From CBDCIS01 sp965217565 (GTDB taxonomy: Bacteria > Chloroflexota > Dehalococcoidia > Lucifugimonadales > CATOSD01), in contig CBDCIS010000012.1 in NCBI GenBank assembly GCA_965217565.1, forward strand, positions 62,001 to 126,000: a stretch of 64,000 nucleotides of DNA, in the 5' to 3' direction. The translations under genes were made by a program, and so were the position numbers. Numbering within the stretch: the stretch's first letter is position 1; every line of letters starts with the position of its first letter. Under the pieces are notes generated by a model. That model was not told the origin of the DNA. It worked only from the letters and a program-made list of their open reading frames with translations, and did not search any database. Positions 8,375 to 16,684 of this stretch are shown here, piece by piece.

Positions 8375-10137
8375 TCAGTGTCCGTCTTCGGCGTCGTTCG
8401 CGCTGGCGGCAGCCTGGGCCTTGCGGACCTCTGCTACCAACACCTCCGCCGACGCCCGCTCTTCACTGTGGCCGAAATACACCGTCTCGTCTTCGCCGTC
8501 AACCGCTGCCGCAGCACAGTACATGCTCTGTGTTCGAGCGCTCTTGCCATCCAACCATTGTCCCACAAGGGCTATCGGGAGCGCTATCACGATAACCGCG
8601 CCGTACATAGCCCCACTCAATCGCCGAATTACGCTCGAAGGGGCGACAGGTTCCCACCCAACCCATGCCTCCTTCACATTCCTCCGTTAAGATGCCAAAC
8701 CAATTCAGGACGTGAAACAGTAGGTCCCACAGGAACATAACGGAAGCGGCAACGAGCAGCAGGCCCCCGCCTAACATGAACAAGAAACCGGGCGCTTTCA
8801 GGAACCAGTTTGACTCGCCCGTTATGAATGGCTGTTGGTCCACCCGAACCGACGAAATCGCGAGGAGTTCAATGGTTCTGCCGGAGAGCGCCAGACGTCG
8901 CTGCGAAAGACGGACTTTTCCGTCTTTATAGAGCGTCTGATCCGGTTCGAGAGCATCCGCCCGGCTTGCGGCGGGCCAATGTTCGGCAGCAGTTTCTCGG
9001 TTCGCTGTCCCTTCAGCCTGCTCGCTATGCAACGTCTCCAATTGGGACAGTTCCCGCTCCGCCTTGCCACCTGGCCCCGCAGCCGCTCCCTGCCCGCCCT
9101 CGGACCGTCCAGACAGGCCCCAGTCCGGTGCGGACATAAAGCCGTGATAGGCCACGTCCAGGTCGCGGGCTCGCAAGGAGGCTACCTCACCGGAGCCAAA
9201 CCATGATGGGGCCGGGATCGAAACGTCCAGCCAGGGCTGAGCCGCGTCCAGTGCGATGGCATAGGCCAGCATGGGATCCGGTTCGCCCCGTCCGGCCGCT
9301 GGGTCCGGTCCGGTCAGAGATGCCTTCAGACCAAGCCACTGACCTATCTGATACGCCCCCGCTTCCGCTGGCGGCAGCATACCCGTGTGCATCGGGGTCG
9401 CAATGAACCAATAGATGCAGCCGACAACCGCGCCGGCGAGGGAATTCGCCCACCATTGGGGCAGCCATAAAGCCAGCCAAAGCCCGCTGCCAACGCCCAT
9501 CAAGGCCGCGGCCAATGTCGCCCATCCGGATCCATCCCCGAGACGCTCCCTCCTTATCCGTATCGGGTTGTCATGGAAAAGGCCTTGGCGCTGCAGGTAC
9601 TCCCCCAACTGGTCCCCGATAGCATCCTTATGCCCCGTTCATCTGGTCACGCAGCGCTTTAACCTTTGTGGGGCGCGATGGCAAGCTGTCGCATATCAAC
9701 TGTTCCCACTCAAACTGCGTGGGGCCCTGCTGCGACAGCCGGTATAGGAAGCCGCTCCTCATTCCGACGTACTCGAATCGCAACGCGCCGCGCTGGCACA
9801 TCTCGACTATAGCCGCCAGCAGCGTTCGGTCGCTGACCTGCCGGTCTTCCAGCACCGATAACACTGCGGCCGGCAGCCCAATGCGCTGCTGCGTTCCCAA
9901 TTCCAATGTGTCCCGACTCTTGATCCTCCGCCTGGGCCGGTATCTGATCCACAGCGCCATCACGAGCAGCAGCGCGACGCCGACGCCTATTGTCCGGAAG
10001 CCCCAGACCGTCAGCTGCTTCCAATCCATATCCTGGTAATCGGGAAAGCCAGTCTGGGCGATAGCCCCGCCAGGGTCCAGCGCGAACAGCAAACCAATGA
10101 CAGTAAGAGCCGCCAGCGTTGCCAACACACTCGCCAT
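8375..10137 (-). CDS. DUF2207-like (YciQ-type) predicted membrane protein, split by two apparent frameshifts
   Basis: Three adjacent reading frames form one protein. The first (from ATG 10137, AGGAG 5 nt upstream) has a signal-like helix, a second helix VGVALLLVMALWI, a basic RYRPRRR stretch, and the DUF2207 cytoplasmic block PAAVLSVLEDRQVSDRTLL with GALRFEY. It stops at about 9627. Removing one base from the CCCC run 9633-9636 joins it to DAIGDQLGEYLQRQGLF and the AYAIALDAAQPWLD block typical of the family. A second surplus base at about 8678-8680 would join FGILTEE to VKEAWVGWEPVAPSS and a last membrane helix. Typical DUF2207 proteins have a long extracellular N-terminal domain that is absent here. 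Function is unknown. Confidence 0.65.
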
Positions 10138-10309
10138 AGCACTCCTACTTTCTGCCCATCGCAGGTCTCCCCGCACCCGGCTCGGGTTGTCCCAGTTGCG
10201 ATCTATAATACAGGGAATCCCGCTTCTGTACACAGCCAACTGTAGCCCTGCCGCTGTCTCCAACAGCATTGTCGCCAGAAGCCTCTCAGGGAAAGAGCAA
10301 GATGCCATG

Positions 10310-10430
10310 CTAGTACCGTTTCTACTTGAAGATGACAGGCATCGAATACTATCCGTCTTTCCCGCGAAAGCGGGAATCCAGTGTGGAAAGCCGCCGAGAT
10401 ACTATCAAATACATCTGGAAACGGTACTAG
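10310..10430. repeat. 121-bp inverted-repeat (MITE-like) element
   Basis: The left end CTAGTACCGTTTC (10310-10322) is perfectly inverted at the right end GAAACGGTACTAG (10418-10430). The interior contains a CCCGCGAAAGCGGG palindrome. No open reading frame is present. The structure fits a miniature non-autonomous transposable element, but only one copy is in the window, and no target duplication is clear. Confidence 0.5.
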
Positions 10431-10729
10431 GCTGAACCGCAGCACGAAGGATCTCGATTACGTCCAGTTTGGCGGCATGTACATCCGATAGGCCGTAGGC
10501 TCACGGCGCGCCTCCGTCTCAGGCGCGAGAACCTCCGTTTGTGGTCTCCCCAACACCGTTCCCCCACCGCCCTTGAGACCGCATTCACCGGCCCTTGACG
10601 CGCTCTCCTGCTCCTCCACGGCCATTCCAGAGAGGGCAGGGGACAGGGGACCGGTCCGGCCGGAACAGTCACAAAAATCGGCAGAGGGTACTCAGAAACT
10701 ATCTCAAAATCCTGACCCACAAATGTAGC

Positions 10730-10911
10730 TGTTCAGAGTTCGTGACATCCCTCCGCTACCATAGCCGTCATATCCGCGAAGGCGGGTATCCAGGGGCGCG
10801 GCGGCGGGCAGCGCCCTCCTTCGACGTCATACCCGCGAAGGCACGTGTATAAACCCCTCCCCAGCAGACTGGGGAAGGCCGGGATGGGTCTCCGCTCCCC
10901 AACTCTGAACA
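10730..10911. repeat. 182-bp inverted-repeat element
   Basis: TGTTCAGAGTT (10730-10740) is perfectly inverted as AACTCTGAACA (10901-10911). The interior holds two variants of the CCGCGAAGGCGGGTATCCA palindrome and a CCCCAGCAGACTGGGG hairpin (about 10860-10875). It ends 20 bp before the rsfS promoter. Confidence 0.4.
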
Positions 10912-10931
10912 CTTACCCTTGCCGAGCGCGA

Positions 10932-10960
10932 TTGACCGCGCCTGGTAATCCGAATATAAT
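10932..10960 (+). promoter_or_regulatory. Promoter of rsfS, predicted leaderless transcript
   Basis: TTGACC (10932-10937), a 17-nt spacer and a perfect TATAAT (10955-10960) are followed by only 6 nt before the ATG at 10967. Transcription would begin at or next to the start codon, leaving no room for a ribosome binding site. Confidence 0.7.
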
Positions 10961-10966
10961 CCGCGC

Positions 10967-11329
10967 ATGACGACGAAAGCGCTCCTCGAGCCCGCCGAGT
11001 ACGCCCGGCTTGCGGTGGATGCCGCATCGGACAGGCTGGCCTCCGACATAGTCATGCTCGACATCAGAGGAATCAGCGACTTCACCGACTACTTCATAAT
11101 TCTCACGGGGGATTCGTCCCGCCAACTGAGAGACCTCTCGGAGGAGATCGAGAAGGCGCTGAAGGCGGTGGGCGTCGCCATCCACCACAGGGAGGGAACA
11201 CCTGGCTCGGGGTGGATATTGCTGGACTACGGCGACGTTATCGTCCACATGTTTGGGCCGGAAGAGCGCGAGTTCTACGACATCGAGGGCGTGTGGTCGA
11301 AGGCCGTTGAAGTCGTCAGGCTTCTGTAA
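10967..11329 (+). CDS. rsfS: Ribosomal silencing factor RsfS
   Basis: Binds ribosomal protein uL14 and blocks joining of the subunits when nutrients are scarce. The 120-residue protein shows the DUF143 core: IVMLDIRGISDFTDYFIILTG, then SSRQLRDLSEEIEKALK, HHREGTPGSGWILLDYGDVI and VHMFGPEEREFYDIEGVW. All are hallmarks of the family, and the length is usual. ATG 10967 lies 6 nt after a TATAAT box, so translation is probably leaderless. The 3' end overlaps the convergent ndk stop by 14 bp. Unlike many genomes there is no nadD or holA neighbour in view. Confidence 0.95.
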   Translation: MTTKALLEPAEYARLAVDAASDRLASDIVMLDIRGISDFTDYFIILTGDSSRQLRDLSEEIEKALKAVGVAIHHREGTPGSGWILLDYGDVIVHMFGPEEREFYDIEGVWSKAVEVVRLL

Positions 11330-11769
11330 TCCACCTCTCCACGTCCCTCTCATACTTCAAAATCTCGTCCGGCGAGAAGAACAGCCCCACCTCTCGCTTT
11401 GCCGACTCTTCCGAGTCTGAGCCGTGGATGAGGTTCATGCCAATGGACACGGCGAGGTCTCCCCGCACCGTTCCGGGCGCCGCGTCCGCGGGGTTGGTGG
11501 CCCCCATTGCAGCCCGCACCAACGCCACCGCGTCCTCGCCCTCGACCACCATCGCGATGATCGGGCTTGAGGTGATGAACGACACCAGCCCGTCGAAGAA
11601 GGGCTTGCCCATGTGCTCGCCGTAGTGTTTCCGGGCCAACCTCATTGCTCACCCGCATGAGTTTCACGGCGGCGAGTCTCAGTCCTCTGCGCTCCAGTCG
11701 CGAGATGATCTCCCCGGCCAGCCCGCGCTGGATCGCGTCGGGTTTCAAAAGCACAAGCGTCCTCTGCAT
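11316..11769 (-). CDS. ndk: Nucleoside diphosphate kinase, frameshifted
   Basis: Equilibrates nucleoside di- and triphosphates through a phosphohistidine. The N-terminal part from ATG 11769 reads MQRTLVLLKPDAIQRGLAGEI up to MRVSNE. The rest, LARKHYGEHMGKPFFDGLV, MGATNPADAAPGTVRGD and the catalytic LIHGSDSEESA, lies in a second frame ending at 11316. One surplus base at 11640-11641 separates them. Without it the protein is about 150 residues with every family block in order, so the break is probably a sequencing or assembly error. It is the last gene of tsaE-tsaB-ndk, 20 nt after tsaB. Confidence 0.88.
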
Positions 11770-11789
11770 CCGTTATCAACTCCTTGACT

Positions 11790-12476
11790 TTATCTCTTCG
11801 CCCATGTCCGACGGGCCATGTCCACCTGCGCACTGCGAAGGTACAGCGGCTGCACCGCCGAGATGTCGTCGCTGTCGCCGCGTCGCATCCGTTTGGAGCC
11901 CAGGTGCGCGAGCATCGCGGCCCTTCTCGTGGGCGGAGGCGCATCGATGAGTCGCACGGCGTCTCCATGGGCTTCGCGGACGCACTCAGCCAGCGAGTGC
12001 GCCGCCTCGCCGCAGAGCAGCGCGCCGGGCCTTAGCCGCGAAGACAGCTCCTCGACGCTTATCACCTCATAAGTTGAGCCATCGTGTTGGGCTCGTCCAT
12101 CGTAGGTTCCCAGGTAGAGCCGATTGCGCCCCGCGGTAATGATAGCGCAAACGGGGGCGTTCAGACCCAGGTATTGATGCGCCTCGATGTCCAGGCTATT
12201 GACGGCGAACAGAGGTATGCTCAGGGCGGTCGCAAGGGCCTTGGCCGTACTCATGCCCACCCGGAGCGCGCTGAATCCCCCCGGCCCCTTTGCGGAGAAT
12301 ACGGCGTTGAGGTCCGCCATTTCGACGCCGACGCGCGCCATCAGCTCGCGTATCGTGGGCACAAGTTCAACGGAGTGGTTCCGCTCCGAGCGCCAGGTAC
12401 GCTCGGCGAGCGTCTCTCCTCCTAATGAGAGGCCCACCGACGCATATCTCGTTGAGGTGTCTATGGACAGCTCCAC
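11790..12476 (-). CDS. tsaB: tRNA threonylcarbamoyladenosine biosynthesis protein TsaB
   Basis: Non-catalytic partner of TsaD in making the universal t6A37 modification of ANN-decoding tRNAs. The 228-residue protein opens with the ASKHA-fold signature LSIDTSTRYASVGL and contains KGPGGFSALRVGMSTAKALA, the TsaB version of the GPGSFTGLR block. The C-terminal half is variable, as usual. The start overlaps the end of tsaE by 16 bp, which suggests translational coupling. Both t6A genes are adjacent here, but TsaC and TsaD are not in the window. Confidence 0.93.
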   Translation of the reverse strand: MELSIDTSTRYASVGLSLGGETLAERTWRSERNHSVELVPTIRELMARVGVEMADLNAVFSAKGPGGFSALRVGMSTAKALATALSIPLFAVNSLDIEAHQYLGLNAPVCAIITAGRNRLYLGTYDGRAQHDGSTYEVISVEELSSRLRPGALLCGEAAHSLAECVREAHGDAVRLIDAPPPTRRAAMLAHLGSKRMRRGDSDDISAVQPLYLRSAQVDMARRTWAKR

Positions 12477-12982
12477 TCGCTCACTCCGCCCAGGGCCTCG
12501 ACCAGCCGCTCATGCCGCCCACCGGCAGCCTCCAGCGTGAGGCCGCGCGACGTCTCGCCGAGGTAGTCTATCCGAATCAGCACACTCTGCTCAGGGAAAA
12601 GCCGCTCGGCCTTCTCCGCCCACTCCACGACGCAGACGCCTTCTCCAAACAAGCACTCCTCCAATCCCAGGTCTTCTATTTCCTCTATGCTATCCAGGCG
12701 ATACAGGTCCACGTGGTACAGCGTGAGCCGTCCGGAATACTGGGACACCAGCACGAACGTGGGGCTGCGGGCGTACTCATCGACACCCAGACCCCAGAGG
12801 ATGCCCTGCGTCAGGCACGTCTTGCCCGCGCCGAGTCCGCCAACCAGCAGGAACACGTCCCCGGCCTCCGCGGACCTGCCCAACGCTCTGCCGATTGCCT
12901 GCGTATGCTCCGGCGCGCCGCTTACTATTCGAATGCGCCCATCGTCTTCCAATCGATTGGCCTTCAACCCTTCTTGACGCAC
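12461..12982 (-). CDS. tsaE: tRNA threonylcarbamoyladenosine biosynthesis ATPase TsaE
   Basis: ATPase that drives turnover of the TsaBD t6A complex. The 173-residue protein has Walker A GGLGAGKTCLTQGI near residue 48, the family block ARSPTFVLVSQY, YHVDLYRLDSIEEIEDLGLEE, and a Walker-B-like VCVVEWAEKAERLFP. This is the complete set of TsaE markers. GTG 12982 is used. It is the first gene of the tsaE-tsaB-ndk operon and is divergent from the phosphoesterase gene at 13305. Confidence 0.94.
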   Translation of the reverse strand: MRQEGLKANRLEDDGRIRIVSGAPEHTQAIGRALGRSAEAGDVFLLVGGLGAGKTCLTQGILWGLGVDEYARSPTFVLVSQYSGRLTLYHVDLYRLDSIEEIEDLGLEECLFGEGVCVVEWAEKAERLFPEQSVLIRIDYLGETSRGLTLEAAGGRHERLVEALGGVSEWSCP

Positions 12983-13304
12983 CCGAACTTCAGTGCTATC
13001 ATTACCTCGTCCAATCCGGACTGACGGGATTCTCTAGCGGACGACTCGGCTCGCGCCAATATCATGCCAATGCTGATTCTGGCAGCGCCCGCCGCCAAAG
13101 GCCCCGTGCCATTATCAACCGAATGAGAACCTTTTGAACCCGTGCCAGCCCACAAAAGTATGAGAGACGGCCCTGCCGGACCCCAGCGCTCAGCTAGGCA
13201 GCGGTGCGGAATGGTACGAAACGGTACAGTTTCAAAACCTCTCACAGCCCGCTCAACCGTTGTATTATATTGTTGGCAGACTGCAACCTCAAGGCGGAAT
13301 CGAA
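12983..13304. other. Divergent intergenic region
   Basis: About 320 bases between tsaE (minus) and the phosphoesterase (plus). A TATTATATT stretch at 13263-13271 could be a -10 box for the plus-strand gene. Otherwise nothing recognisable. Confidence 0.35.
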
Positions 13305-14036
13305 TTGCGCGCGCTTATCGTATCGGACGTTCACAGCAACCTGGAAGCCTTCCAGAGCGTCATTCACGACGCCGAGACGCGGGGCGGCTTCGAGCAGGTG
13401 TGGTCCCTGGGCGACCTTGTCGGCTACGGCCCGGACCCCGCTGCGTGCATAGACCTGCTGCGGCAGTACGAACACCGGGCGGTTGCCGGAAACCACGATC
13501 TTGCCGCGATTGGCAGGCTTAGCATCGAGGCGTTCAATCCCTATGCCGCGGCCGCCAATAGCTGGACCGCGGAGCAGCTTTCGCGGGAGCACGTGGAATA
13601 CCTGGGCGGGCTGGAACTGAGGCTAGAGCTGGACGAGTTCACCGTCGTGCACGGCAGTCCCAGGGATCCAATATGGGAGTACGTGGTGTCGGTGTCGGCG
13701 GCGGTCGCCAGCTTCCTCCACTTCGACACCTACTGGTGTCTGGTCGGGCACTCCCATGTTCCTTTCCTGTGTCGTCCATCGGAGCAAGGGGCGGTATTCC
13801 TGGATTTCCCGCTGGATACGCCCATCAGCCTAGGCGAGGATCGCGTGATAGTCAACCCGGGCGGGGTGGGCCAGCCCCGCGACGGCGACCCCAGGGCGAG
13901 CTATGCCATATACGACTCGGAGTCGCTCAGGGTTACGCACCACAGGGTCGAGTACGACATTCCAACCACGCAGGAGAAGATGCGTCGGCACGACCTGCCC
14001 CAGGTCCTCATCGACCGCCTGCCCCAGGGGCGTTAG
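13305..14036 (+). CDS. Calcineurin-like metallophosphoesterase (YfcE/MJ0936-type)
   Basis: A cytoplasmic dinuclear-metal phosphodiesterase or phosphatase of 243 residues. The metal ligands are in order: SDVHSN, GDLVGYGPDP, AGNHD, VVHGSP, GHSHVPF and the C-terminal VNPGGVGQPRDGDPRASYA, which defines the YfcE-like subgroup. TTG 13305 begins right before RALIVSDVHSN, with AGGCGG upstream. The open frame extends to 13260, but that part is not conserved. The stop abuts the stop of the convergent gene with no spacer. Substrate is unknown. Confidence 0.88.
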   Translation: MRALIVSDVHSNLEAFQSVIHDAETRGGFEQVWSLGDLVGYGPDPAACIDLLRQYEHRAVAGNHDLAAIGRLSIEAFNPYAAAANSWTAEQLSREHVEYLGGLELRLELDEFTVVHGSPRDPIWEYVVSVSAAVASFLHFDTYWCLVGHSHVPFLCRPSEQGAVFLDFPLDTPISLGEDRVIVNPGGVGQPRDGDPRASYAIYDSESLRVTHHRVEYDIPTTQEKMRRHDLPQVLIDRLPQGR

Positions 14037-14819
14037 CTAGAAGTCCTCGTCGTCCTCTTCCTCCCGGTCGGAGCTCGGCGGCGCGACCGACGACGGCACG
14101 AGCGGCATGATGCCGCCCCCGGACTTCGACTTGGGCCTGTTTCGAGGCAGCCTGTCTATCGCCTCCTTTGTCCTGGCGATGGCGTCGAGCTCGGAAAGCC
14201 CCACGAGCAGCGCGGTGATGCCAGCGTTGCGAAGCGCCTCGAGCTCCGCCGGCGCCAGTTCCGCCGGCGCGGCCATCACAAAAGGGTTGCCTATCAGCCC
14301 GTGCACCTTCTGGATCTCGATCAGTCTTCGCACTGTCAGGGGAAGCACCTCGGCCTCCGGGGAGTAAACCGCTCCATCGATAGTCAGACCCCTGATGGCG
14401 CGCGCGGCGTGCTCTTCCAGTCCGCCGTCAACGGCTATGAGTTTGCCCAGGTCGTCGTCGCTCAGCAGGGACGCAGGCGCGCTGCCCGCATCGAACACTA
14501 CGAAGTCGCAGCCTCTGTCCTTCGAGGCTCCGAGTTGCGCCTCGCTGACGCCGTCTTCAAGCCTGACGCCCCAAAGCAGGTCGCCGAGCGCGTTCTTAAT
14601 GCGGTCCAACGTGTTGTCTTTCCAGGAACTGGGCGAGACCAAGATGGCGTCAACCCTCGCCTCCGCCAGCGCAGGCTCCTTGGTTAGCTCCCGAGAGGTT
14701 GCCTGGCCCACCAGCATGATCGCGGGAGCCTGCTCTCCGCGCCTGGCCGCGGCGCCGAATCCCAGGGGGGTTGGAAGCTGCAACGCGGTCTTCCCCAACT
14801 TGTCTATGAACTTGCTCAT
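14037..14819 (-). CDS. Unknown protein with acidic C-terminal tail
   Basis: A 260-residue soluble protein that I do not recognise. It begins MSKFIDKLGKTALQLPTPLG and contains alternating hydrophobic strands and helices (IMLVGQAT, VDAILVSP, CDFVVFDAG, GLTIDGAVYSPE, GITALLVGL), suggesting a beta/alpha barrel-like fold. It ends in a basic-then-acidic tail, RPKSKSGGG...DREEEDDEDF. The start is ATG 14819. It converges on the phosphoesterase with adjoining stop codons. Reading frame, codon use and length all look like a true gene. No function is offered. Confidence 0.7.
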   Translation of the reverse strand: MSKFIDKLGKTALQLPTPLGFGAAARRGEQAPAIMLVGQATSRELTKEPALAEARVDAILVSPSSWKDNTLDRIKNALGDLLWGVRLEDGVSEAQLGASKDRGCDFVVFDAGSAPASLLSDDDLGKLIAVDGGLEEHAARAIRGLTIDGAVYSPEAEVLPLTVRRLIEIQKVHGLIGNPFVMAAPAELAPAELEALRNAGITALLVGLSELDAIARTKEAIDRLPRNRPKSKSGGGIMPLVPSSVAPPSSDREEEDDEDF

Positions 14820-14948
14820 CTCTACCTCAATGAAGTTACCTCCAACGTTGGGTTCGATTCTAATTCAAACCCCAGGCCTATTCAAGGTGCGGGCTTGCCA
14901 TCGCAACCGAATGGCATTACCCTTTCCCTCGATACACGGGGAAGGGAT

Positions 14949-15051
14949 ACGAGAGGAGCGAGGTTCACGTTGGAAGCCGGTTATCAAAGACGGGCGAGGC
15001 TTTTCAGGCGCGACTCGGCACACGAGAGGAGTGAGGTTCACGTTGGAAGCC
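14949..15051 (+). repeat. 30-bp direct repeat pair upstream of the hydrolase
   Basis: ACGAGAGGAGCGAGGTTCAC...GAAGCC at 14949-14978 recurs at 15022-15051 with one mismatch, 73 bp apart. The second copy contains the ribosome binding site and TTG start of the hydrolase. The first puts the same signals in another frame. It looks like a local duplication of a translation start region. Confidence 0.6.
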
Positions 15052-15769
15052 AGAGAACATAAGGGCAAGACGCTGACCTACCTGGCCATCGAGCCGGACG
15101 ATTACGACCCGAATCGCCGTTATCCCATGATTTTGTTGCTGCACGGCTTTGGCGCGCACATGGGCGACCTCGCCGGGCTGACGCCGGCGATAGACTCGAG
15201 GGGATACGTCTATGTCTGCCCCAACGCGCCCCTCACAGTGCAGCTTGGGCCGGGCATGGTCGGATACGCCTGGACTCCACCCGGAGGCTCAGGCTCGCCC
15301 GAACAAGCCCAGAGCGCGGAGGAGATGCTCGCCACGCTGCTCGAAGAGGTGATGGAGCGGTACCGGGTCGAACGAGGAAACATCATCCTCGGGGGCTTCT
15401 CCCAGGGCGGCATGATGACCTACCGCGTGGGCTTGTCCGACCCCGATACGTTCAGCGGGCTTCTGGTTCTGAGCGCCAGGGTTTCGGATCCCGACACCCT
15501 GCGGGCGCGGCTGCCAATCGAGCGCAGTCAACCCATCTTCATCTCACACGGCACGGAGGACTCCATGATCTCCGTCGATGACGCGCACAAGTCACTCGAG
15601 TTCCTGGAGTCCGAGGGCTATTCCCCTTGAGTACCACGAGTACCGTATGGGCCACGCCATCAGCCAGGAAGTCCTGGACGACGCGGTTCCCTGGATCAAG
15701 CGTGTACTACCGCCGCTCGCGCCCGTAACGAACGAATCTTCCGAAAACGGCCTCACCAGCGAAGCGTAA
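15043..15769 (+). CDS. Alpha/beta hydrolase, phospholipase/carboxylesterase family, frameshifted near the end
   Basis: A serine hydrolase of about 241 residues. It has the oxyanion-side motif LLLHGFGAHMGDL, nucleophile elbow GGFSQGGMM, acid-bearing ISHGTEDSMISVDDAH and catalytic-histidine segment EYHEYRMGHAIS. The last part is in another frame: removing one C from the CCCC run 15623-15626 joins LESEGYS to LEYHEYRMGH, ending at 15769. TTG 15043 follows GAGG at 15033-15036. The family cleaves carboxylic or lysophospholipid esters; the substrate here is unknown. An IS element begins 7 bp after the stop. Confidence 0.82.
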
Positions 15770-15775
15770 TGGGGA

Positions 15776-16600
15776 CTAGGGTCTGTTCACACTAATAGCC
15801 AAATTATGTTACAATCCGAGAATGGAAATCACCGAAGTTCAGTACCAACGAATTGCGCCGATCCTTCCCGTTCAGCGTGGCAACGTCAGCCTGTCGAACC
15901 TGCAAGTACTCAACGCTATCCTCTATGTCGCCGAGCAAGGCTGCAAATGGCGGGGATTGCCGCCTCGATTTGGCAACTGGCACACCGTCTACACCCGGAT
16001 GAACCGGTGGTCCAAGAACGGTGTGCTCGACCGGGGTTTTCGAGTATCTTCAACGAGAGCACATAGTGCGTATCAAGATAGAAGCGGTTTCCATGGACAG
16101 TACCATAGTCAAGGTCCATCCCGATGGAACCGGTGCGTTAAAAAAAACGGACCCCAGTCCATCGGCAAGTCCCGTGGCGGCTGGACCACCAAGATTCATA
16201 TGGTTGCCGCGGATGCTAGAACAGCCGTGACGTTCTCCCTTTCTCCCGGACAGGCCCACGATGCGCCGGAGGGGCGAAAGCTGCTAAAGCGCCTCGGAAC
16301 ACAGGACCAGAACCCGTTCCTGTTAATGGACCGGGCATACGAGGGGAAATGAGACCCGCCAACTGGCGTTGGCCCTGGGGTTCACCCCGATAGTTCCGCC
16401 CCTGAGCACGAGGGTTGACCCTTGGCAGTACGACCGGGAGATGTACAAGCGTCCGGAACGAAATCGAGCGGTTGTTTCGACGGTTGAAGGGCTTTCGGCG
16501 CATCTTCTCTCGCTTTGAGAAGCTGGACGCTCTCCTTCCTTGGGTTCATCCTGTTTGCGCTCATCTTCGATGCGTTTGCGTTAGTGTGAACAGGCCCTAG
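15776..16600 (+). mobile_element. IS5-family insertion sequence, copy 1
   Basis: About 825 bp bounded by inverted repeats CTAGGGTCTGTTCACACTAA (15776-15795) and TTAGTGTGAACAGGCCCTAG (16581-16600), 19 of 20 matching. The outermost CTAG on both sides may be a target duplication rather than part of the ends. The single gene inside is an IS5/IS427-type DDE transposase. Confidence 0.85.
15822..16589 (+). pseudogene. IS5-family transposase, multiply frameshifted
   Basis: The N-terminal helix-turn-helix region reads MEITEVQYQRIAPILPVQRG and GCKWRGLPPRFGNWHTVYTR. The catalytic part includes AVSMDSTIVKVHPDG (first D), RSRGG-like KSRGGWTTKIHM, LLMDRAYEG (second D) and KRRNEIERLFRRLKGFRRI (E). Frame changes occur at the GGGG run 16029-16032, the A8 run 16141-16148, about 16341-16346 and about 16534. 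Three of these look like one surplus base. The A8 change needs a -1 shift, lies at the usual orfA/orfB junction of IS427-type elements and could be programmed. Repaired, the protein ends FILFALIFDAFALV within the right terminal repeat. Confidence 0.8.
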
Positions 16601-16684
16601 CCGGTCGCTACTACTCTCCAATGCTCATTCTACACGGTGACGGTCGCATCTGACGCGAACAATTGACGTGAGAAGGAGACGACT

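Larger units (their letters stand above)
10138..10931. other. Gene-free region with two inverted-repeat elements
   Basis: About 800 bases without a supported gene between the DUF2207-like gene and rsfS. It contains a 121-bp element with 13-bp inverted ends (10310-10430) and a 182-bp element with 11-bp inverted ends (10730-10911). Copies of the CCCGCGAAAGCGGGAATCCA type palindrome lie at 10354-10381 and, in variant form, near 10772 and 10831. Confidence 0.6.

Noticed and set aside
10427..10720. 97-codon minus-strand frame upstream of rsfS
   Set aside because: Low-complexity, arginine-rich translation without motifs, in a repeat-rich intergenic region.
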